DNA of 64,000 nucleotides from Jannaschia sp. GRR-S6-38 (lineage in GTDB: Bacteria; Pseudomonadota; Alphaproteobacteria; Rhodobacterales; Rhodobacteraceae), in the NCBI RefSeq assembly GCF_029853695.1, contig NZ_CP122537.1:496001-560000 (forward strand), given 5' to 3'. The position numbers and the translations under genes were made by a program. The notes under the pieces are model-generated. The model had not been told where the DNA came from, ran no database searches, and saw nothing but the letters and a program-made list of their open reading frames with translations. The number at the start of each line of letters is the position of its first letter. The stretch's first letter is position 1. This document shows, piece after piece, positions 56,729 through 64,000 of the stretch.

Positions 56729-57727
56729 ATGAAGGTTCTGCTGACGGGCATCACCGGCTTCCTTGCGCGCCGCATCGCCCATGACTTGCTGGCCGCGGGC
56801 CACCATGTGCGCGGCTCGCTGCGCGACCGTGGCAAGGGCGAGGCCGTGCGCGCGCTGATGCCCGAGGCCGCGGCGCATCGGCTGGAATTCGTCGAGCTCG
56901 ACCTGACGAAGGATGACGGCTGGAACGAGGCGGCGCAGGGCACGGATGCCGTGATCCACACCGCCTCGCCCTTCCCGATCATGCAGACCCCGGCCGATCC
57001 CCAGACCATCATCCGCCCGGCGGTCGAGGGCACCGAGCGCGCGCTGCGCGCCGCCAAGGCGGCCGGGGTGGCGCGGGTGATCCTGACCTCTTCGGTCGTC
57101 GCGGTCGAGAACGGGCCCCGCCCCGAGGACGACCGCCCCCGCGACGAGCGCGACTGGTCGAGTGCCGATCACCCGAACGCCAATGCCTATGTCCGCTCGA
57201 AGACCGAGGCCGAGCGCGCCGCCTGGGCCTTCGCCGAGGCCGAGGGCCTGCTGCTGACGACCATCTGCCCGGGCCTCGTGATGGGCCCGCCGCTGGGCGA
57301 CGAGGCGGGGACCTCGCTGGGCATCATCGCCCGCATCCTGTCGGGCAAGGACCCGATGGTGCCGCCGGTGGCCTTCGAGATCGTGGATGTCCGCGACGTG
57401 TCGCGGGCCCATGTCGTCGCGCTGGAGACGCCGGCGACGGCGGGCCGGCGCTTCCTGCTGGTGGCGGGCAAGATGTGGTTCGCCGACATCGCCCGCATCG
57501 TCGCCGCCGAGGCGCCTCATCGCGGCATCTCCACGCGGACGGCGCCGCGGCTCTTGGTCCGCGCGCTCGCGATGATGGACCCGGCGCTGCGCGGCCTCGT
57601 GCCGGTGCTCGGCCGCAACGAGCCGATCTCGGGCGAGAAGGCCCGGATCGAGCTGGGCATCGACTACATCCCGCCCGACGACGCAGTGCGCGCCGCCGCC
57701 CGCGCCATGATCGCCCTCGACGCGTGA
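56729..57727 (+). CDS. NAD-dependent epimerase/dehydratase (DFR-like)
   Basis: A 332-residue extended SDR: TGITGFLARRIAHDLLAAGHHV with the Rossmann GxxGxxA motif, DAVIHTASPFPI, TSSVVAVENG and the YVRSK catalytic Tyr/Lys. Resembles dihydroflavonol-4-reductase-like bacterial proteins of broad or unknown substrate. GGGGAGGGGCGG precedes the start. Ends overlapping the next gene (GTGA). Confidence 0.85.
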   Translation: MKVLLTGITGFLARRIAHDLLAAGHHVRGSLRDRGKGEAVRALMPEAAAHRLEFVELDLTKDDGWNEAAQGTDAVIHTASPFPIMQTPADPQTIIRPAVEGTERALRAAKAAGVARVILTSSVVAVENGPRPEDDRPRDERDWSSADHPNANAYVRSKTEAERAAWAFAEAEGLLLTTICPGLVMGPPLGDEAGTSLGIIARILSGKDPMVPPVAFEIVDVRDVSRAHVVALETPATAGRRFLLVAGKMWFADIARIVAAEAPHRGISTRTAPRLLVRALAMMDPALRGLVPVLGRNEPISGEKARIELGIDYIPPDDAVRAAARAMIALDA

Positions 57728-58116
57728 GGGCGCTCGCGCTCCTGCTGCTGCTCGCCGCCTGCCGGGGCGACGAGACGATCTCGGGCTATTCCGACCGCGC
57801 CACGGTCTGGCGGCTGACCGAACTGGACGGCGCGCCCTTCGCCGCGCCCGCGACCCTGCGCTTCCCCGAGCCGAGTCTCGCGCTGGGCGCGGGGCCCTGC
57901 AACGTCTTCCGCGCCGCGCAATCGGCCCCCTACCCCTGGCTGGAGATCGGCCCCGTCGCCGCCACGCGCCGCGCCTGCCCCGCGCTCGAGGCCGAGACGC
58001 GCTACTTCGCGGCGCTGGAGGCGATGACGCTGGCGGAGGCGAGCGACCGGGTGCTGATCCTGTCGGACGCGGCGGGGCGCGAGATGGTCTTTGTGGCCGA
58101 GCCTCAGGAAAACTAA
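57724..58116 (+). CDS. META-domain lipoprotein, GTG start
   Basis: About 130 residues. The GTG at 57724 overlaps the stop of the epimerase gene and gives a clean lipoprotein signal, MRALALLLLLAAC, with the lipidated Cys in LAAC. The mature part (WRLTELDGAPFAAPATLRFPEP, PCNVFRAAQSAPYPWLEIGPVAATRRACPALEAETRYFAALEAM) matches META/HslJ-like domains. Likely an outer-membrane or periplasmic lipoprotein of unknown role. Converges on recO with a 4-bp overlap. Confidence 0.75.
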   Translation: MRALALLLLLAACRGDETISGYSDRATVWRLTELDGAPFAAPATLRFPEPSLALGAGPCNVFRAAQSAPYPWLEIGPVAATRRACPALEAETRYFAALEAMTLAEASDRVLILSDAAGREMVFVAEPQEN

Positions 58117-58835
58117 GCCTCGCGCTTCAGCGCGGCCAGCAGGCGCCCGCGCGCGGGCGGAAGCGGCCGCTCGCCCAGCGAGGGCGCGAGCCGTTTCTCG
58201 AGGAAATGGCCCGTCACCTCGAGCGCGGCGAGCACACCGTCCAGCGTCGCCATCCCGCCCAGCATCAGCTCCGGCAGCACCAGGAGCCGGTCGGCCCATT
58301 CGCCCGCCCCCGCGCGGCTGACGGCGCGGCCCGTGCGCGGGCTGATGAAGGCCAGGTCATTCGCCCCGCCCCCGGCGGCGCAGACCGAGAGATCGAGGCG
58401 GAAGCCGCCGATCTCCAGAAGCGACATCTCCCAGAAGACGTAGTCGCGCAGCCAGCCCTCGCCCGAGGCGATCGCGTCGCAAAGCGACTCGGTGCGTTCC
58501 TGGAAATCGGGCAGCGCCTCGCGTTCGGGCAGGATGAAGGCGCAGAGCGCGCAGGTGGCGCTGAGCGCCGCGAGCCGCAGCGGGTCGGAGAGGATCGTCG
58601 CGGCCCGGCTGACCAGCGGCTCGACCGTCCAGGTGCCCATGTGGCTTTCCAGCCGCGCGCGCCAGACCGCGTCGAGCTGGTTGCCGGGCTGCAGCGCGGG
58701 GGCCTTCTTGCGCGAGACGCCACCATGGACGACGCCCAGGTGGCGGCCGTGTTCGCGGGTGAACAGCTCGAGGATCACGGCGGTCTCGCCATGCGGGCGG
58801 GCGGCCAGGACGATGCCCTGATCGCGCCACTCCAT
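58113..58835 (-). CDS. recO: DNA repair protein RecO
   Basis: RecO (240 aa), which helps RecR load RecA on SSB-coated DNA. N-terminal OB fold: MEWRDQGIVLAARPHGETAVILELFTREHGRHLGVVHGG; later LRDYVFWEMSLLEIGGFRLDLSVCAAGG. The zinc-cysteine cluster of E. coli-type RecO is largely missing. Start at MEWRDQG is typical; an in-frame upstream start would overlap the preceding gene. Confidence 0.93.
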   Translation of the reverse strand: MEWRDQGIVLAARPHGETAVILELFTREHGRHLGVVHGGVSRKKAPALQPGNQLDAVWRARLESHMGTWTVEPLVSRAATILSDPLRLAALSATCALCAFILPEREALPDFQERTESLCDAIASGEGWLRDYVFWEMSLLEIGGFRLDLSVCAAGGGANDLAFISPRTGRAVSRAGAGEWADRLLVLPELMLGGMATLDGVLAALEVTGHFLEKRLAPSLGERPLPPARGRLLAALKREA

Positions 58836-59164
58836 CAGCCCAGCCCGTCCCCGTCGAGCAGGTGGCGCCCGGCGCGATCCTCGACCTCCAGCACCCAGAT
58901 ATCGGGATCGAAGCCCGACTGCCGCGCGCAGGCCGCGTCGCACTCGCCCTCCGGTCCCTCGACCAGCACGATCCAGGCGCGCTCGCCGGTCATCAGGTCG
59001 AAGCTGCGTTGGAAGACCGTCGCCTGCCCGTCGAGCGTGTTGAGCTTGACCAGCACCGCGCCCGAGCCGTCATCGCCGTGGCGCACGACGAAGCAGGGGA
59101 TGCCCTGCATCTCGAGCCGCTTGCGATAGGCGGCCACCCAGAAGGACGCGGTCAGGCGCGTCAC
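58835..59164 (-). CDS. DUF1491 family protein, GTG start
   Basis: A 109-residue conserved protein: VTRLTASFWVAAYRKRLEMQGIPCFVVRHGDDGSGAVLVKLNTLDG matches DUF1491, followed by FDLMTGERAWIVLVEGPEG and a C-terminal DPDIWVLEVEDRAGRHLLD. Function unknown. The GTG at 59164 starts the conserved region; no better start exists downstream. Its stop overlaps the recO start, and linkage to era-recO is usual in alphaproteobacteria. Confidence 0.82.
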   Translation of the reverse strand: MTRLTASFWVAAYRKRLEMQGIPCFVVRHGDDGSGAVLVKLNTLDGQATVFQRSFDLMTGERAWIVLVEGPEGECDAACARQSGFDPDIWVLEVEDRAGRHLLDGDGLG

Positions 59165-59243
59165 GGGCCGGGTCGGAGGGCCGCCCCCCCGCCGCGCCGT
59201 GCGCGCGTACCTCGGCGATACGCCCGGCCGGAGGACGTCCCGA

Positions 59244-60164
59244 TCATCCCGCGCCGTCCGAGAAGTCGAGCCCCATCGCGTCGAAGCGCTCGCGCTCCTC
59301 CAGCCAGCCGGGGCGGACGCGGACCTGCAGGAAGAGATGGACGCGGTGGCCGAGGAATTCCTCGAGCTCGGCACGGGCCGCCTGCCCCACCGCCTTTGTG
59401 GTCTCGCCCTTCTTGCCCAGCACGATGCCCTTGTGGCCGTCGCGGATGACGTAGATCACCTGGTCGATGCGCACCGAGCCGTCGGGCCGCTCCTCCCAGC
59501 CCTCGGTCTCGACGGTGAGCTGGTAAGGCAGCTCCTGATGCAGGCGCAGCGTCAGCTTCTCGCGCGTGATCTCGGCAGCGATCATCCGCAGCGGCAGGTC
59601 GGCGATCTGGTCCTCGGGATAGAGCCAGGGGCCCTCGGGCATCCGCCCGGCGAGATCGGCGCGCAGGTCCTGCACGCCATGCCCCTTCTCGGCCGAGATC
59701 AGGAAGGTGCCGTCGAAGGCATAGCGCTCGTTCATCTTCTGGGTCAGCGCCAGCAGCTTGGGCGCCTCGACGCGGTCGATCTTGTTGATGGCGAGCAGGA
59801 CCGGCCGGCCGGCCGTGCCGCGCTCCTCCAGCCCGGCGAGGATCGCCTCGACGCCTTCGGTCAGGCCGCGATGCGCCTCGATCAGCAGGACGATGACATC
59901 GGCATCCGCCGCGCCGGTCCAGGCGGCGGCGACCATGGCGCGGTCGAGCTTGCGGCGCGGGCGGAACAGGCCGGGCGTGTCGACGAAGACGAGCTGCGAC
60001 GCGCCCTCCATCGCGACGCCGCGGATCCGGGCGCGCGTTGTCTGCACCTTGTGGGTCACGATCGAGACCTTGGCCCCGACCATGCGATTGAGAAGGGTCG
60101 ACTTGCCCGCGTTGGGCTCGCCGATCAGGGCCACGAAGCCCGCGCGGGTGGTCTGATCATTCAT
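59244..60164 (-). CDS. era: GTPase Era
   Basis: Era (306 aa), a 30S assembly GTPase binding the 3' end of 16S rRNA. G1 FVALIGEPNAGKSTLLNRMVG, G3 VDTPGLF, G4 NKID, and the C-terminal KH domain IVLGKKGETTKAVGQAARAEL. I take the MNDQTTRAGF start; an ATG 9 nt upstream is equally possible. Located after rnc, 50 bp apart. Confidence 0.97.
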   Translation of the reverse strand: MNDQTTRAGFVALIGEPNAGKSTLLNRMVGAKVSIVTHKVQTTRARIRGVAMEGASQLVFVDTPGLFRPRRKLDRAMVAAAWTGAADADVIVLLIEAHRGLTEGVEAILAGLEERGTAGRPVLLAINKIDRVEAPKLLALTQKMNERYAFDGTFLISAEKGHGVQDLRADLAGRMPEGPWLYPEDQIADLPLRMIAAEITREKLTLRLHQELPYQLTVETEGWEERPDGSVRIDQVIYVIRDGHKGIVLGKKGETTKAVGQAARAELEEFLGHRVHLFLQVRVRPGWLEERERFDAMGLDFSDGAG

Positions 60165-60213
60165 GAGGGGCATCTAGGCGCTGTCGGCCCGAATGGGAAC
60201 GGGCAAGCGCGCC

Positions 60214-60894
60214 TCAGCCGTCCAGTTCCGCCAGCAGCGCGCTCGCGGCGGCCTGTTCGGCGGCGCGCTTGGAGGGCGCCTCGCCCTCCGCGCCCCGCCC
60301 GTCGGCCAGTTCCGCCCGGATCCGGAAGACCGGGGCGTGGTCAGGGCCGGAGCGATCGGCCACGGCGTAGACCGGCGGCTTCATGCCGCGCGCCTGCGCC
60401 CATTCCTGGAGCGCGGTCTTGGGGTCGCGGGCATCGCTCTCGACCCGCGCGACCCGGTCGCCCCAGAGCCGCAGCACCATGGCGCGCGCCGCGTCGAGGC
60501 CGGCATCGCGGTAGACGGCGGCGATCAGCGCCTCCATCGCGTCGCCCAGAAGCGCCATCTTGCGGCGGCCGCCGGTCACCTGCTCGGACTTGCCCAGCTT
60601 GAGCACCGCCCCGAGGTCGATCTCGCGCGCGACCTCGGCGCAGGTCTCCTTGCGGACGAGCGCGTTGAAGCGCGGGGCGAGCTGGCCCTCGGCGGCTTCC
60701 TTGTCCGAGCCCATCAGCGCCTCGGCCATGACGAGGCCCAGAACGCGGTCGCCCAGGAATTCCAGCCGCTGGTTGTCGGGCCGGGTGTCCGAGGCGATCG
60801 AGGCGTGGGTCATGGCGCGGACCAGCAGGTCCGGGCGGGCGAAGCGATGCCCGATCCGGTCCTGGAAGGCGTCGAGTTCGCGCGACAGCTTCAA
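60214..60894 (-). CDS. rnc: ribonuclease III
   Basis: RNase III (226 aa), processing rRNA precursors and double-stranded RNA. Signature [20 protein letters not shown] with the catalytic acidic residues, [20 protein letters not shown], and a C-terminal double-stranded RNA-binding domain ([38 protein letters not shown]). Its start overlaps the lepB stop by 4 bp. Confidence 0.98.
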   Translation of the reverse strand: MKLSRELDAFQDRIGHRFARPDLLVRAMTHASIASDTRPDNQRLEFLGDRVLGLVMAEALMGSDKEAAEGQLAPRFNALVRKETCAEVAREIDLGAVLKLGKSEQVTGGRRKMALLGDAMEALIAAVYRDAGLDAARAMVLRLWGDRVARVESDARDPKTALQEWAQARGMKPPVYAVADRSGPDHAPVFRIRAELADGRGAEGEAPSKRAAEQAAASALLAELDG

Positions 60895-61670
60895 ACGATC
60901 TCCTCGAAGAAGCGGTCGAGGCGCCAGGTCCAGAAGAACAGCATCCGCGACCCGGCGGAGGAGAAGATGACGCGGTCCGCGCGGCCGATGAGGTTCTCAT
61001 AGGGCACGAAGCCCACGCCGCCGACCGAGCGCGGCACGCGGCTGTCGCGGGAATTGTCGCGGTTGTCGCCCATGAAGAAATACTCGCCCTCGGGCACGGT
61101 GAAGAGCGGCGTGTCGTCGGTCTGGGTGCGGGCGATGTCGAGCACGTGGTGCGGCCCGTCCGAGCCGGGCAGCGTCTCGAGAAACCGCTCCTTGATGCAT
61201 TCGCCGCCAAGGCCCACCGGCTCGTTGGAGCAGCGCGGCGTCAGGCGCTGCGGGCCCTGCGGCTCCTTGATCTCGATGAAGGGCGGCATGGGTTCGGTCG
61301 GCACGGGCGCGCCGTTGAGATGCAGGATGCCCGCCTTCATCTGCACCGTGTCGCCGGGCAGCGCGACCAGCCGCTTGATGAAATCGGTGCCGTTGACCGG
61401 ATGGCGGAACACGATCACGTCGCCGCGCTGCGGCTCGGAGCCGAAGATGCGGCCCGAGATCGGGCAGATCGAGAACGGGCAGGAATGGCGCGAATAGCCG
61501 TAGGCCATCTTGTTGACGAAGAGGAAGTCGCCGATCAGCAGCGTGTCCTTCATCGAGCCCGAGGGGATCCAGAACGGCTGGAAGAACAGCGTGCGGAACA
61601 GACCCGCGATGACCAGCGCCCAGACGATGGTCTTCACCGTCTCGAGGATGCCTTCCTTCTTCTCCGCCAT
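60891..61670 (-). CDS. lepB: signal peptidase I
   Basis: Type I signal peptidase (259 aa). One N-terminal transmembrane helix ([19 protein letters not shown]), catalytic Ser39 in [18 protein letters not shown], general base Lys99 in [11 protein letters not shown], and the box E motif [14 protein letters not shown]. Standard lepB-rnc-era order. Confidence 0.98.
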   Translation of the reverse strand: MAEKKEGILETVKTIVWALVIAGLFRTLFFQPFWIPSGSMKDTLLIGDFLFVNKMAYGYSRHSCPFSICPISGRIFGSEPQRGDVIVFRHPVNGTDFIKRLVALPGDTVQMKAGILHLNGAPVPTEPMPPFIEIKEPQGPQRLTPRCSNEPVGLGGECIKERFLETLPGSDGPHHVLDIARTQTDDTPLFTVPEGEYFFMGDNRDNSRDSRVPRSVGGVGFVPYENLIGRADRVIFSSAGSRMLFFWTWRLDRFFEEIV

Positions 61671-61749
61671 GACCGCTCCCTGGATAGCTCGCCTCCCCTG
61701 CCCCGGCCCCCGGATGCTGTCAACCGGGGCCGCCGCGGCGTGCGGCGCG

Positions 61750-62151
61750 TCAGGCGCGGGGCCGCGCCTCGATCACGACATAGGCCTGTGCCCAGGGGTG
61801 ATCGTCGGTGAGCGAGACATGGATCAGCGCCTCGTGGCCGTCGGGGGTCATCCGCTCCAGCCGCTCGGCCGCCCAGCCGGTGACATGCATGATCGGCTGG
61901 CCGGTCCGAAGGTTCGTGACGTGCATGTCCTTCCAGGCGATGCCCATGCGCAGCCCGGTGCCCAGCGCCTTCGAGCAAGCCTCCTTCGCGGCCCAGCGCT
62001 TGGCATAGGTGCCCGCGACGTCGCGGCGCCGCTCGGCCTTGCGCTGCTCGGCCTCGGTGAAGACGCGGTTGCGGAATCGGTCGCCGAACCGGTCGAGGAC
62101 GCCCTGGATCCGGTCGATATTGGCGAGGTCGGTGCCGATGCCGATGATCAT
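61750..62151 (-). CDS. acpS: holo-[acyl-carrier-protein] synthase
   Basis: AcpS (133 aa), transferring phosphopantetheine from CoA to apo-[18 protein letters not shown] with the metal-binding Asp, and [27 protein letters not shown] with the catalytic KEA motif. Its start overlaps the stop of the LysE-type gene by 4 bp; lepB follows 79 bp downstream. Confidence 0.97.
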   Translation of the reverse strand: MIIGIGTDLANIDRIQGVLDRFGDRFRNRVFTEAEQRKAERRRDVAGTYAKRWAAKEACSKALGTGLRMGIAWKDMHVTNLRTGQPIMHVTGWAAERLERMTPDGHEALIHVSLTDDHPWAQAYVVIEARPRA

Positions 62152-62771
62152 GCGCGCCGGACCGCCCCGATCAGGCCGTCCCGGATCAGCGCGAGACCCG
62201 CGAGGCCGAACAGGGCCGCGGCCATTCCGTCGATCCAGCGGCGGGTGCGGTCATAGGCGCGGCGCATCGCCCGGCGCGAGAAGACCAGCGCGTACCCTCC
62301 GTTGATGGCCACGGCCAGGATCGTGGCGAGGGGCACCAGCAGCCAGGCCAGGCCCGGCGCGGCGGCCGGCGTGCCGACCGCGATCGTGGCCGTCCATGCG
62401 AAGACCGCCTTCGGGTTCGACAGGTTGAGGACGAGCCCCGCCCGGAAGCCCGCCGCGGCCCGCGCCCGGACCGGTTCGTCGGACGCGGCGGCGCGGCCGG
62501 AGGCGAAGGCGAGCCACAGCAGATAGCCGCCGCCGAGGATCTTGAGCAGGAGAAGGGCCGAAGGCGCGGCGGCCAGCACCACGCCGAAGCCCGCCGCGGC
62601 GAGCAGCCCCCAGACCCCCAGCGCCAGCGACAGGCCGAGCGCCAGCATCAGCGCGGGGCGCAGCCCGCGGGCCATCGCCGTCTGGACGACGGTCAGGATC
62701 GCGGGGCCGGGCGAGGCGCAGACCACCGCGAAGGTGGCGAGACCCAGCAGAAGACTATCGACCGCCGTCAT
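62148..62771 (-). CDS. LysE/RhtB family exporter
   Basis: A 207-residue membrane protein with about six hydrophobic helices. [47 protein letters not shown] is the LysE/RhtB signature, and [22 protein letters not shown] follows. Exports amino acids or similar metabolites; substrate unknown. It separates pdxJ from acpS, which are adjacent in many proteobacteria, yet is coupled to acpS by overlap. Confidence 0.88.
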   Translation of the reverse strand: MTAVDSLLLGLATFAVVCASPGPAILTVVQTAMARGLRPALMLALGLSLALGVWGLLAAAGFGVVLAAAPSALLLLKILGGGYLLWLAFASGRAAASDEPVRARAAAGFRAGLVLNLSNPKAVFAWTATIAVGTPAAAPGLAWLLVPLATILAVAINGGYALVFSRRAMRRAYDRTRRWIDGMAAALFGLAGLALIRDGLIGAVRRA

Positions 62772-62772
62772 C

Positions 62773-63516
62773 CTAGGCCCCCCGCGCGAGATCCATCAGG
62801 CGGCGCATCTCGGCCAGCGCGGCGGGCAGGCCGCGGAACACCGCCTCGCCGATCAGGAAATGGCCGATATTCAGCTCGACGACCTGCGGGATCGCGGCGA
62901 TAGGCGTCACGTTGTCATAGGCCAGACCGTGCCCGGCATGGACCTCCAGCCCCAGATCATGCGCCTGCGCCGCGGCGGCGGTCAGGCGCTCCAGCTCGGC
63001 CGCGGCCTCCTCGGTCCGACCCTCGGCCACGGCGTCGCAATAGGCGCCGGTATGCAGCTCGATCACCGCGGCCCCGACGCGGGCCGACGCCTCGATCTGG
63101 CGCGGATCCGGCGCGACGAAGAGCGAGACGCGCGCGCCGGCCTCGGTGAAGGGCGCGATGTAGGCGGTCAGGCGGTCGGCGTCGCCCGCGACCTCCAACC
63201 CGCCCTCGGTCGTGCGCTCCTCGCGCCGCTCGGGGACCAGGCAGACGGCATGCGGCTTCGTCGCGAGCGCGATCCGCTGCATCTCCTCGGTGGCGGCCAT
63301 CTCGAAATTGAGCGGGATGTCGATGGCTTCGGCGATGGCCTTCATGTCGGCGTCGCGCACGTGGCGGCGGTCCTCGCGCAGATGCGCGGTGATGCCGTCG
63401 GCCCCGGCGGACTGCGCGAGAAGCGCGGCGCGCACCGGGTCGGGATTGTCGCCGCCCCGCGCGTTGCGGATCGTCGCGACGTGGTCGATGTTCACGCCAA
63501 GCCTGAGCCTATCCAT
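62773..63516 (-). CDS. pdxJ: pyridoxine 5'-phosphate synthase
   Basis: PdxJ (247 aa), forming pyridoxine 5'-phosphate in the DXP-dependent vitamin B6 route. [28 protein letters not shown] is diagnostic, with [28 protein letters not shown] and [13 protein letters not shown]. Overlaps the preceding gene by 8 bp. Confidence 0.98.
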   Translation of the reverse strand: MDRLRLGVNIDHVATIRNARGGDNPDPVRAALLAQSAGADGITAHLREDRRHVRDADMKAIAEAIDIPLNFEMAATEEMQRIALATKPHAVCLVPERREERTTEGGLEVAGDADRLTAYIAPFTEAGARVSLFVAPDPRQIEASARVGAAVIELHTGAYCDAVAEGRTEEAAAELERLTAAAAQAHDLGLEVHAGHGLAYDNVTPIAAIPQVVELNIGHFLIGEAVFRGLPAALAEMRRLMDLARGA

Positions 63517-64000
63517 TGGCTCCCCCTTTCGATTTCTTCTCGGCGGCGCGCTGCGCGGCCTTGCGCCGGATTTCGTCCAGCTTCTTCTTCAATAGCCCGC
63601 GGCGGCGGCGCTGGTAGGCCTCGATCAGCGGAAGGCTGATTGTGTAGGCGGCGATGCCGGTGAACAGGCCGGGGATCAGCCCGCCGACGGTCCAGGGCAG
63701 GAACACCGTCTCGTAGAAGACGCGGGTCGCGGTCCAGTCGACGGGCACGCCGCGCAGCCAGTACCAGCCGTTCCAGAACAGGTCCTGGCCCGCGCCGTAG
63801 AACTTGCCGAAGATGTTCTCGTCGATCTCGCCGCGCGCCCGCGTCCCCAGCATCCAGTGGCCGAGATTCAGCGAGACGACCGCGATCGGCACATAGGTCA
63901 GCGGGTTGCCAAAGAAGGTGCCCAGCAACGCGGCCATGACATTGCCGCGCACGATCCAGGCCAGGAGCGCGGCCAGCACGAAATGCAGCCCGTAGAGCGG
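63509..64000 (-). CDS. DUF2062 family membrane protein (5' end cut by window)
   Basis: The C-terminal 163 residues of a DUF2062 protein; the frame is open to the window edge ([20 protein letters not shown]...), so the start is outside. Two or three hydrophobic helices ([45 protein letters not shown]) and a basic C-terminus ([23 protein letters not shown]). Function unknown; linkage to pdxJ is common in Rhodobacteraceae. Confidence 0.8.
   Translation of the reverse strand, partial: PLYGLHFVLAALLAWIVRGNVMAALLGTFFGNPLTYVPIAVVSLNLGHWMLGTRARGEIDENIFGKFYGAGQDLFWNGWYWLRGVPVDWTATRVFYETVFLPWTVGGLIPGLFTGIAAYTISLPLIEAYQRRRRGLLKKKLDEIRRKAAQRAAEKKSKGGANG

Noticed and set aside
58091..58321. Plus-strand Arg/Pro-rich frame opposite the recO 3' end
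   Set aside because: Low-complexity shadow of recO without start signals or similarity.

Overview
The window is a high-GC (roughly two thirds G+C), gene-dense chromosomal segment of an alphaproteobacterium, most likely a Rhodobacteraceae/Roseobacter-group species. The evidence is the full str/S10/rpoBC ribosomal and transcription gene set with alphaproteobacterial features (L3 with an acidic Ala/Glu-rich tail, two tuf genes), the ChvG-ChvI / HprK / RapZ / EIIA / HPr / PckA locus typical of alphaproteobacteria, a long-form (2S)-methylsuccinyl-CoA dehydrogenase-like enzyme (ethylmalonyl-CoA pathway), and Rhodobacteraceae-style rhamnosyltransferase and Hint-domain proteins.

Layout. 1-6793: S10 operon on the minus strand (rpsJ-rplC-rplD-rplW, then rplB-rpsS-rplV-rpsC-rplP, the last cut by the window edge). 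It is split between rplW and rplB by about 2.1 kb carrying an AT-richer RelA/SpoT-domain gene, a decayed copy of the rplW 3' end and a doxX-like gene; a strong sigma-70-type promoter restarts transcription ahead of rplB. 6794-9469: a second interruption (ZntB-like transporter, small exported protein, methyltransferase) separating rpsJ from tuf. 9470-14300: str operon rpsL-rpsG-fusA-tuf1. 14351-18150: two rhamnosyltransferase-like genes, a DMT transporter and an LTD+Hint protein. 18385-30764: rpoC, rpoB, rplL, rplJ, rplA, rplK, nusG, secE and tRNA-Trp. 30957-33517: MsrB-like protein, a second copy of the small exported protein, and tuf2 inside a 1.45 kb near-perfect repeat of the tuf1 region. 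33615-40523: lipoprotein, M48 peptidase, DUF898 membrane protein, parC, SH3 protein, SDR. 40572-46072: HIG1-type protein, PduO-type adenosyltransferase, glycosyltransferase, etfBA and a 3-hydroxybutyryl-CoA dehydrogenase. 46079-53993: envelope/carbon signalling locus (acyltransferase, HPr, EIIA, RapZ, HprK, ChvG, ChvI, divergent pckA). 53997-58116: TSUP transporter, methylsuccinyl-CoA dehydrogenase, epimerase, META lipoprotein. 58113-64000: recO, DUF1491, era, rnc, lepB, acpS, LysE-type exporter, pdxJ and a DUF2062 protein cut by the window edge.

The genes are mostly housekeeping. The unusual material lies at the breaks in the ribosomal operons: a transferred alarmone-synthetase-like gene, duplicated gene-3'-end-plus-terminator fragments at both rplW and tuf, and a small exported protein of unknown function present twice, each time close to a tuf gene and apparently homogenised by gene conversion. 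I found no rRNA genes, CRISPR array, intact insertion sequence, integrase or prophage.
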